Assembly (NCBI GenBank): GCA_934699415.1
Contig: CAKUWO010000028.1
Location: 1-14,635, forward strand
From: an uncultured Erysipelotrichaceae bacterium
GTDB lineage: Bacteria > Bacillota_I > Bacilli_A > Erysipelotrichales > Erysipelotrichaceae
DNA length: 14,635 bases
Direction of reading: 5' to 3'
Shown here: positions 1-5,777 of the stretch, piece after piece
How the letters are laid out: every line of letters starts with the position of its first letter
Numbering within the stretch: the first letter of the stretch is position 1
Notes under the pieces: model-generated
What the model saw: only the letters and a program-made list of their open reading frames with translations
What the model was told of the DNA's origin: nothing
Database searches by the model: none
Translations under genes and position numbers: made by a program

Positions 1-21
1 TATCTCAAACAGTGCTCATTT

Positions 22-50
22 ATGTTACCAAAAGGAGGATATAGTGTCAA
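22..50 (-). promoter_or_regulatory. Outward-facing minus-strand promoter
   Basis: Read on the minus strand there is a perfect -35 TTGACA (50-45), a 17-nt spacer and a -10-like TAACAT (27-22). This predicts a transcript start near position 15, running out of the window at position 1. It lies just beyond the terminator of the EF-G-like gene, so it probably drives the next minus-strand gene or RNA, which is not in the window. The GGAGG seen on the plus strand at 34-38 falls in the spacer and is probably incidental. Confidence 0.5.
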
Positions 51-93
51 TGGATTTTTTTAAAAAATTGGAAGAAATTTGTAAAAATATGTG

Positions 94-117
94 AAAAGCC
101 TCAGAAATGAGGCTTTT
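94..117. terminator. Bidirectional intrinsic terminator after the EF-G-like gene
   Basis: A perfect 10-bp stem (AAAAGCCTCA paired with TGAGGCTTTT) has a 4-nt loop (GAAA on plus, TTTC on minus). It lies about 30 nt beyond the stop of the EF-G-like gene on the minus strand, where the tail reads TTTT followed by further T-rich sequence. It could also end a plus-strand gene entering from the left. Confidence 0.8.
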
Positions 118-146
118 GCACAATTGTTATGGTAAAAGGAGGACAA

Positions 147-2219
147 TTATTCTTCTTCTAATTTAGCTTTACGAGCAGCAATTACCTTCTCAGCGATATT
201 ATTTGGAGCTACATCATATCTTTCAAAATCGATACGATAAGTTCCTCTGCCTTGAGTCATCGAGCGGAGTTCAGTTGAATATTTCATCATTTCAGCCATT
301 GGAACCTCAGCTACGATAATGATCTGTCCGTCTTCATCTACTTGGTTATCTAAAATAATACCACGGCGTTTAGAGAAATCACCAATTAATGAGCCAGTAT
401 ATTCTTCAGGTGCAACAACTGTTGCTTTACAGATTGGTTCAAGTAAGACTGGTTTAGCTAATGGCATACCTGCTTTATAAGCTAAACGTGCTGCAGCTTT
501 AAAGGCAATTTCTTTTGAGTCCACTTCATGATATGAACCATCATAAAGAGTAGCTTTAACACCAACTACTTTATATCCTGCTAAAGGACCTTTATTCATG
601 CATTCACGTAAGCCATCCTCAACTGCTGGGAAATATTGACGAGGAACAGATCCACCAAAGATTTCTTCAGTGAAGACCATTTCTTCTTCATCACTTGGCT
701 CGAATCTAATCCATACATCGCCATATTGACCAGCGCCACCAGATTGTTTCTTATGCTTACCTTGAACTTCTGCTTTACCACGAATAGTTTCACGATATTG
801 AACAGTTGGTTCGCTTGTTTCTACTTCAACTTTATATTTAGCTTTAAGTTTAGATAATACAACATCAATTTCTTGATCCCCTAATGCATATAAAACTTGT
901 TCTCTTGTTTCAGCGTTTTTAACAAATTTAAGTGTCTTATCTTCTTCTAAAATCTTTGCAAGAGCGAAAGACATCTTATCTTCATCAGCTTTGGTCTTTG
1001 GCCAAATAGCTACTCCAAGCATTGGTTCTGGGAATTCAATATCTGGATAAACAACCGGTTTTTCTTTAGTTGATAAAGTATCATTGGTTGAAGTAACCGT
1101 AAGTTTTGTAACAGCACCAAGATCTCCGGTAAATAATTTACCAACAGCTTCCTGAACTTTGCCTTTTACAACATAAACTGTAGAAATCTTTTCTGGTGCA
1201 TCTTTCTCCCAGTTATAAACATCAGATTCAGAACTTAAAACACCACTTAATACTTTAAGATATGAAATCTTGCCTACGAATGGATCAATAACCGTCTTAT
1301 ATACAACAGCTGAGAAAGCCTCGTTTTCATCTGTTTTTAAAGTAATTGGATTACCCTTTTCATCTTGTGCTCTAACTTCACCCACTTCTTCATAACTTGG
1401 GAAGAATTCTTGAATAAGGTCTAAGATACGGCTAACACCAACACCTTTTAAGGCTGATCCACAATATACTGGACAAATTTCACCACTTCTAACAGCTTTG
1501 GAGATGCCAACTGCTAAATCTTCAGGTGAGAAAGTTTCACCACCAAAGAATTTTTCCATTAAGCTATCATCAGTCATAGCGATAGCTTCAGCGATTTCGT
1601 TATAATGAGCTTCAACAAGTTCTTTATAGCTTTCTGGAACTTCTTCGCTTTCCTGAAGATTATCATAATACCAAGCTTTATTACGCAAGATATTAATGGA
1701 ACCAATTGGACGACCATTTTCAATAATTGGTATTTCAAATAAGAAGACTGATTTACCAAATTTAGCTCTTAATTCTTCATAAGCTTTTTCATAGTCAGCA
1801 TGTTCCTCATCGATTTTATTAATGAAGAAAATAGTAGGTAAAGCTCTTTTCTTAGCTAAACGGAAAGCTTTTTCAGTACCTGATTCAATACCGTCTTTAG
1901 CTGATACAACAATTAATGCGTTATCACCAACCGCAAGTCCTGAAAGCATTTCACCTTCAAAATCAAGATAACCTGGTGTATCAATGAAGTTAATTTTGCA
2001 ATTACGCCACTCGATTGGCATTACTTTAGTAAATACTGATTGTTTACGTTTAATTTCTTCAGCATCAAAATCAAGGCTTAATGGTACATCTTTACCATTG
2101 CCCATTCTTTCAATTTGCTTATTTAAATATAAGCAAGCTTCAAGTAAAGAAGTTTTACCACTTCCGGCATGTCCTAATAAAGTGACATTGCGAATGTCTT
2201 TAGCGAGATAGTCTTTCAT
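147..2219 (-). CDS. EF-G-like translational GTPase (EF-G2 type)
   Basis: A 690-residue protein of normal EF-G length with all five domains. The GTPase domain has the P-loop GHAGSGKT (16-23), DTPG (80-83), NKID (134-137) and SAL (255-257). Domain II covers about 300-385, domain IV starts near 475 (GGAGQYGDVW at 494-503) and domain V starts near 590, ending with a typical TQGRGTYRIDF stretch. Two features separate it from housekeeping EF-G: the P-loop is not the GHIDAGKTT type, and the residue after DTPG is Tyr84 where EF-G and EF-Tu have the GTPase-activating His. The domain IV tip motif GSYHEVDS (561-568) is kept, so it probably still reaches the decoding site. It is likely cytoplasmic and ribosome-associated; a role as paralogue, ribosome rescue or stress factor is inference. 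The SD (AGGTGAT) overlaps the ankyrin stop, so translation is probably coupled to that gene, 8 nt upstream. Confidence 0.9.
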   Translation of the reverse strand: MKDYLAKDIRNVTLLGHAGSGKTSLLEACLYLNKQIERMGNGKDVPLSLDFDAEEIKRKQSVFTKVMPIEWRNCKINFIDTPGYLDFEGEMLSGLAVGDNALIVVSAKDGIESGTEKAFRLAKKRALPTIFFINKIDEEHADYEKAYEELRAKFGKSVFLFEIPIIENGRPIGSINILRNKAWYYDNLQESEEVPESYKELVEAHYNEIAEAIAMTDDSLMEKFFGGETFSPEDLAVGISKAVRSGEICPVYCGSALKGVGVSRILDLIQEFFPSYEEVGEVRAQDEKGNPITLKTDENEAFSAVVYKTVIDPFVGKISYLKVLSGVLSSESDVYNWEKDAPEKISTVYVVKGKVQEAVGKLFTGDLGAVTKLTVTSTNDTLSTKEKPVVYPDIEFPEPMLGVAIWPKTKADEDKMSFALAKILEEDKTLKFVKNAETREQVLYALGDQEIDVVLSKLKAKYKVEVETSEPTVQYRETIRGKAEVQGKHKKQSGGAGQYGDVWIRFEPSDEEEMVFTEEIFGGSVPRQYFPAVEDGLRECMNKGPLAGYKVVGVKATLYDGSYHEVDSKEIAFKAAARLAYKAGMPLAKPVLLEPICKATVVAPEEYTGSLIGDFSKRRGIILDNQVDEDGQIIIVAEVPMAEMMKYSTELRSMTQGRGTYRIDFERYDVAPNNIAEKVIAARKAKLEEE

Positions 2220-2227
2220 ATTATCAC

Positions 2228-2896
2228 CTACTTTAAGAGTTCCTTGAGAGGGTCAAGGTTTTCTGTGCGAACATAATGAACTGCTTTGTGACCATTATTA
2301 TCAATCATTTCCTTATCAGCGCCCTTATGTAAGAGATAGATTACTAAATCGTTATAACCACCATATGCAGCACGCATTAAAGCTGTGCAGCCATTATTAT
2401 CTTGTTTATTTACATTTGCACCTTCATTAAGTAAATAATGAATGCATTCAACCTTAGCAGCTAATACCGCTTCCATAAATGCGGTACGGCCACTATTATC
2501 TTGAGCATCAATTTCTGCCCCGTGATTGATTAAACATTTAACTGTTTCAAGTTCTCCAGTAAAAGAAGCACGCATTAAAGCTGTACGTCCATTATTATCA
2601 TGTGAGTTTGGATCTGCACCTGCTTCAAGTAACATTTCACAAATATCAACATAATTTTTCTTAGCAGCACCCATTAAAGCTGTCTTATTATTTTTGTCAC
2701 GAGCTCTAACATCAGCACCATTTTCAAGTAAAAGTTTAACGATTTCTTTATAGCCACGTTTAGCTGAGCGCATTAAACCAGTTCTTGAATCGCCATTTTT
2801 GTAATTAACATCAGCACCATTAGCTAGTGTTTCTTTTACCTTCTCTAAATCTCCTTTCGCACATGCATCAAAGAATTCCTTGTTTACTGTTTCCAT
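2228..2896 (-). CDS. Ankyrin-repeat protein
   Basis: A 222-residue protein made almost wholly of 33-residue ankyrin repeats: about six full repeats plus a C-terminal cap. The signatures are GADVNYKNGDSRTGLMRSA, NKTALMGAA, NGRTALMRAS, SGRTAFMEA and NGCTALMRAA. There is no signal peptide or membrane segment, so it should be a cytoplasmic protein-binding scaffold with unknown partner. I chose the METVNKEFF start at 2896 because AAAAGGAGG lies 8 nt upstream; an in-frame extension to 2959 would read through a terminator hairpin and has no SD. The stop TAG overlaps the SD of the EF-G-like gene, so the two are probably co-translated. No separate promoter is visible between the upstream hairpin (2924-2953) and this gene, so transcription probably reads through that hairpin. 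Confidence 0.88.
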   Translation of the reverse strand: METVNKEFFDACAKGDLEKVKETLANGADVNYKNGDSRTGLMRSAKRGYKEIVKLLLENGADVRARDKNNKTALMGAAKKNYVDICEMLLEAGADPNSHDNNGRTALMRASFTGELETVKCLINHGAEIDAQDNSGRTAFMEAVLAAKVECIHYLLNEGANVNKQDNNGCTALMRAAYGGYNDLVIYLLHKGADKEMIDNNGHKAVHYVRTENLDPLKELLK

Positions 2897-2923
2897 GATG
2901 ATTTCCTCCTTTTCAGCAAACAA

Positions 2924-2953
2924 AAAAGTGAACGCACAATTACGCTCACTTTT
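2924..2953 (-). terminator. Intrinsic terminator or attenuator between the small ORF and the ankyrin gene
   Basis: On the minus strand AAAAGTGAGCG pairs with CGTTCACTTTT: 11 bp including one G-U, with an 8-nt loop, followed by a run of T (six in all). The G-U pair becomes an A-C mismatch on the plus strand, so the signal is oriented to the minus strand. The TGA stop of the small ORF (2948-2946) is inside the 5' arm, so a ribosome finishing that ORF would melt the hairpin. The same hairpin would also end vanY-like transcripts. Confidence 0.78.
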
Positions 2954-3035
2954 CATCAAACATCATAAAGAAACTATCTAGCACAGCTAAATGAGGTACA
3001 TTTAAAACAACTCCTTCGTTGATTAACTTCTCCAT
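2946..3035 (-). CDS. Small ORF, 29 residues; possible leader peptide
   Basis: ATG at 3035-3033, TGA at 2948-2946, 29 residues. It begins MEKLINEGVV and ends DSFFMMFDEK, with a run Phe-Phe-Met-Met-Phe near the C terminus. It has an SD-like AAAGGTGG 8 nt before the ATG, a good promoter 27 nt upstream and a terminator that includes its stop codon, so it is a complete small expression unit. I do not recognise the peptide; it has no clear signal sequence, zinc motif or long membrane span. Two readings fit: a leader peptide controlling the ankyrin and EF-G-like genes by attenuation, or an independent small protein. Protein-level expression is unproven. Confidence 0.55.
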   Translation of the reverse strand: MEKLINEGVVLNVPHLAVLDSFFMMFDEK

Positions 3036-3061
3036 GATGTTTACCACCTTTATATACTCAT

Positions 3062-3090
3062 ATTGTAACTTTTCGGTAGCTCTTATTCAA
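3062..3090 (-). promoter_or_regulatory. Promoter of the small ORF / ankyrin / EF-G-like unit
   Basis: On the minus strand TTGAAT (3090-3085), a 17-nt spacer and TACAAT (3067-3062) give a near-consensus sigma-A-type promoter. The predicted start is near 3055, about 20 nt before the small ORF's ATG. The -35 element begins 3 nt after the stop codon of the vanY-like gene. Confidence 0.62.
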
Positions 3091-3093
3091 GAT

Positions 3094-4176
3094 TTATTTT
3101 GTTACTTCAGGAATCTTATAAAGATACATGTAATAGTATTCATCAAAAGTTAATCCACTCTTTTTAATAGCTGTAGCTAACTCTTCACCAACATATCGCC
3201 AATATGATGGATTACCTTTATAACCAGTAACTTTTTCTTTGCCTAAAGGATAACGATTGATGAATCCAAATTCATGGGCATGTTCCAGAAGATATTTATA
3301 TGATGCAGTTGTATCAAAATCTTTGATTGTTGCAGTAAGTGAAGATACAACTTCAACCGATTCACCAAGTTGTGCATCGCTATATCCTGGACGATCTACA
3401 TAATCATCAGCATCTAAACCATAGCGTTTATAAATATCAACTTGCGAAGCGTATGATTTATATGAATTAACTGCATATATTCCTTCCCCTTTAACATCCC
3501 TTGCAAGTGCATCACACATATCGGTAAATGCTTTTAAAGAAATAGATGTTAAGGATTGACCATTAACAGCATATCTTTGTGGTATTGTTACTAATTTTGA
3601 AGGTTCATAATCACCTAAACCATAACGGAATGAAATATAGCTATCATCTTGTGGATTTTCAATTAAAGCAGCCTTATTGTAATCTTTAAATAAATAATTA
3701 GCTGTTAAAACTAAATTATCAGCGCTATTATCTTCATGGCTTTGATAATCTGAAATATAATCTTCAATATTTACTTTTTCATATACCAAAAGTGGTGTAA
3801 TACCATAAGTTGGTAAATTAGCAAATAATTTAATTAATTCTCTATCATCATATGCCCTTAAAGCTTTAAGCCTTTCATATAAGGCAATGATTTTATCATT
3901 TACTTCATCACTTTCAGCATATAAGCCTAAATATTTAGCTTTAAAATCATCTTTAGCTAAAGATGAAGCTAAATAAGGACTGTAATATTCGTTCGAAATA
4001 ATTTCTTTATCTAATTTTCGTTTAAAAATTAATTTTACTTCTTCCTTTTGATAACCAAGAGAGCTTAATTTAACTTCTTTACGGTATTTAGGTATTTTAA
4101 ATATCGAAATAATAATAATTAAGCTCAGGGCAAGAAGTACTACAAATTGGCGGTTCAATACTCTTCTTTTATTCAT
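3094..4176 (-). CDS. Membrane-anchored VanY-like (M15B) pseudo-peptidase
   Basis: A 360-residue protein with one N-terminal membrane segment (about 9-28), then a long unfamiliar extracellular region, then a C-terminal domain clearly of the VanY/D-Ala-D-Ala carboxypeptidase (M15B) fold: NSYKSYASQ (237-245), RPGYSDAQLG (262-271), EFGFINRYPLGKEKVTGY (302-319) and RYVG (327-330). The catalytic set is lost. In active relatives the motif is SxHxxGxAxD, but here the His is Ala268 and the Asp is Glu275; the EPWH motif reads NPSY, so Glu is Asn322 and His is Tyr325; the Arg of the SGYRSY motif is Lys240. It is therefore probably a binding or scaffold protein at the cell surface, not a zinc peptidase. 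The start at 4176 has a good SD (TGGAGG) and overlaps the stop of the rluA-like gene by 8 nt; an upstream in-frame ATG at 4221 lies deep in that gene and is less likely. Confidence 0.85.
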   Translation of the reverse strand: MNKRRVLNRQFVVLLALSLIIIISIFKIPKYRKEVKLSSLGYQKEEVKLIFKRKLDKEIISNEYYSPYLASSLAKDDFKAKYLGLYAESDEVNDKIIALYERLKALRAYDDRELIKLFANLPTYGITPLLVYEKVNIEDYISDYQSHEDNSADNLVLTANYLFKDYNKAALIENPQDDSYISFRYGLGDYEPSKLVTIPQRYAVNGQSLTSISLKAFTDMCDALARDVKGEGIYAVNSYKSYASQVDIYKRYGLDADDYVDRPGYSDAQLGESVEVVSSLTATIKDFDTTASYKYLLEHAHEFGFINRYPLGKEKVTGYKGNPSYWRYVGEELATAIKKSGLTFDEYYYMYLYKIPEVTK

Positions 4177-4828
4177 ATTCCCTCCATATATCAAACGGAT
4201 AACGTTCGGCATGTTTCTCAAATGTCATCATTTCTTTTTTTGTCGGATGTGGAAAAGCTAAGTAACAAGAGTGAAGAGCGATTTGTTGCCCAACTTTAGC
4301 TTTAGGATTGTAGCGTTGATCTCCGAATAAAGGATGATTACGGCTTTTAAACTGCACTCTGATTTGATGAGAGCGCCCAGTATATAAATGAATTCTAACT
4401 AAAGCCAAATTATCTTTTCTAGCTATTAATTGATAACTTAATTTAGAGTCTTTCCCATCGCTTGCAACAAAGCTCATATTTTTATGATGATCCTTCTTTA
4501 ATTTATCAATGAAGACACCCTCATCCTTTAAGCCATTATCACTTACTACTGCTTCATATTCTTTAATAAATTCACCTTTGCGAATACTATCAGATAATCT
4601 TGATGCTGCTTTGCTGGTTCTTGCGAAAACGCATAAACCACTAACCGGGCGATCTAAACGATGGACTAAGCCAAGATAAACATCACCCGGTTTATGATAC
4701 TTTTCTTTAATATAAGCTTTGCACATATTAAGAAGATCTAAATCACCACTTTCATCTTCCATCATTGGAACATTTATCGGTTTATTAACAACCAACAAAT
4801 GGTTATCTTCATATATTACATCTAACAT
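4169..4828 (-). CDS. RluA-family pseudouridine synthase (no S4 domain)
   Basis: A 219-residue protein converting a uridine in rRNA or tRNA to pseudouridine. The catalytic motif HRLDRPVSG (56-64) carries the active-site Asp59. An N-terminal YEDNHLLVVNKP segment (6-17) and the later GRSHQIRVQF and HPLFGDQRY stretches are typical of the RluA fold. It lacks the N-terminal S4 RNA-binding domain of RluC/RluD, so the target site cannot be named. The start overlaps the methyltransferase stop by 7 nt and has only a weak SD, so translation is probably coupled to that gene. Its own stop overlaps the vanY-like start by 8 nt. Confidence 0.92.
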   Translation of the reverse strand: MLDVIYEDNHLLVVNKPINVPMMEDESGDLDLLNMCKAYIKEKYHKPGDVYLGLVHRLDRPVSGLCVFARTSKAASRLSDSIRKGEFIKEYEAVVSDNGLKDEGVFIDKLKKDHHKNMSFVASDGKDSKLSYQLIARKDNLALVRIHLYTGRSHQIRVQFKSRNHPLFGDQRYNPKAKVGQQIALHSCYLAFPHPTKKEMMTFEKHAERYPFDIWREYE

Positions 4829-5700
4829 TTAGTAACTCTTGTCGCAATACCGCAAGGAAGAATAATTTCGGAATTTTCAGCTTTAATACCAAGCTCTTCA
4901 GATGTAACAATTGTCTTATAAGGCATTTTCTTAAAATGTGCTTCCACAACATTTTTCATAACAGTTGTTGAATAACCAGTAGTATAAGAAGAAATCAAGA
5001 AAAACAGAGGATCATCACTTAAAATCTTGATTGTTTCTTCGATTAATTCATTAATTGTATCTTCAAAACGGAATAATTCATTATTTGGTCCACGGCCATA
5101 TGATGGTGGATCCATTAAAATGCCATCATATACATGACCTCTTTTCTTTTCTCTTTTTACAAATTTTAAACAATCATCAACAATATAACGAATTGTATTG
5201 CCATCAAGATTAGATAAGTGAGCATTTTCTTTAGCCCAGTTGGTCATGCCTTTAGATGCATCAACATGAACAACTTCTTTTGCCCCAGCAAAAGATGCAA
5301 CCATTGTAGCGGCTCCAGTATATGCAAAAAGATTAAGAATCTTAACTTCTCTTCCCTGTTTTACTCCTTCTTCAATCTTTTCACTAATAAAAGCCCAGTT
5401 AGCTGCTTGTTCCGGAAATAAACCGGTATGTTTAAAATCAGTTGGTGATACTTTAAATGTTAAATCTTTATAGGCAATATTCCATTTAGCTGGTAATTTA
5501 CGGAAATATTCCCAGCTACCACCACCCTGATGGGAGCGATGATAAAAGGCATCAGCTTTATCCCATAATTCAGGTTTTTCTTTAGGCCAAATAGCCATTG
5601 GATCTGGACGTCTTAAGATAATTCCATCCCAACTTTCAAGTTTTTCTTTATCGCCACTATCAAGTAGCTTATACGCTTTAAAATCTTTACTAATAAACAT
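4822..5700 (-). CDS. Class I SAM-dependent (rRNA-type) methyltransferase
   Basis: A 292-residue Rossmann methyltransferase related to the RlmI/RlmK-type family (COG1092-like). Motif I is NLFAYTGAATMVASFAGA (123-140), the acidic residue after strand 2 is Asp147, an acidic DD follows at 175-176, and the motif IV-type DPPSYGRG is at 197-204. It lacks the N-terminal PUA domain of RlmI. The substrate is probably 23S rRNA or another structured RNA, but base and position cannot be told. It is the first gene of an operon with the rluA-like gene, which supports an RNA-modification role. There is no SD before the ATG; a TATAAT lies only 6 nt upstream, suggesting a leaderless mRNA. No other Met occurs until residue 35, so the start is fairly secure. 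Confidence 0.88.
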   Translation of the reverse strand: MFISKDFKAYKLLDSGDKEKLESWDGIILRRPDPMAIWPKEKPELWDKADAFYHRSHQGGGSWEYFRKLPAKWNIAYKDLTFKVSPTDFKHTGLFPEQAANWAFISEKIEEGVKQGREVKILNLFAYTGAATMVASFAGAKEVVHVDASKGMTNWAKENAHLSNLDGNTIRYIVDDCLKFVKREKKRGHVYDGILMDPPSYGRGPNNELFRFEDTINELIEETIKILSDDPLFFLISSYTTGYSTTVMKNVVEAHFKKMPYKTIVTSEELGIKAENSEIILPCGIATRVTKC

Positions 5701-5706
5701 ATTAAA

Positions 5707-5715
5707 ATTATAACA
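5707..5715 (-). promoter_or_regulatory. Extended -10 promoter of the methyltransferase operon
   Basis: On the minus strand TGT-TATAAT forms an extended -10; TATAAT is at 5712-5707 and is followed by exactly 6 nt before the ATG at 5700. The -35 region is poor. The usual start distance would place the 5' end at or next to the A of ATG, giving a leaderless transcript. Confidence 0.5.
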
Positions 5716-5746
5716 CGATATAAATAAGACCTTGTTTTAACTTGTG

Positions 5747-5752
5747 TATAAT
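5747..5752 (+). promoter_or_regulatory. -10 element of the pcrA promoter
   Basis: A perfect TATAAT 25 nt before the pcrA ATG, with no clear -35 at 16-18 nt. The predicted leader is about 18 nt and contains only a weak purine-rich stretch (GAAAGCGAG) as an SD. It lies in the 77-nt gap shared with the divergent methyltransferase promoter. Confidence 0.5.
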
Positions 5753-5777
5753 AGACAGGTAGAAAGCGAGTAACAAA

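Noticed and set aside
2..94. Plus-strand frame open from the left edge ending in TGA at 92-94, with GGAGG before a GTG/ATG at 44-52
   Set aside because: All three plus frames are open for only a short way (stops at 42-44, 61-63 and 92-94), no frame looks protein-like, and the GGAGG lies in the spacer of a good minus-strand promoter. A plus-strand gene end cannot be excluded, but it is not supported enough to annotate.
147..2219. Ribosomal-protection tetracycline resistance protein (TetM type)
   Set aside because: TetM-type proteins have a GHVDAGKTT P-loop and a DTPGH motif. This protein has GHAGSGKT and DTPGY, matching EF-G2-like paralogues.
2228..2896. Regular 99-nt periodicity as a CRISPR or tandem non-coding repeat
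   Set aside because: The period equals the 33-residue ankyrin repeat and is fully explained by coding sequence.
2897..2959. N-terminal extension of the ankyrin protein (MMKSERNCAF start)
   Set aside because: It would translate through the terminator hairpin and its T run and has no SD, while the start at 2896 has AAAAGGAGG at ideal distance.
4177..4221. N-terminal extension of the VanY-like protein (MRNMPNV start)
   Set aside because: It lies fully inside the rluA-like gene. The start at 4176 has an SD and leads directly into a signal-anchor sequence.
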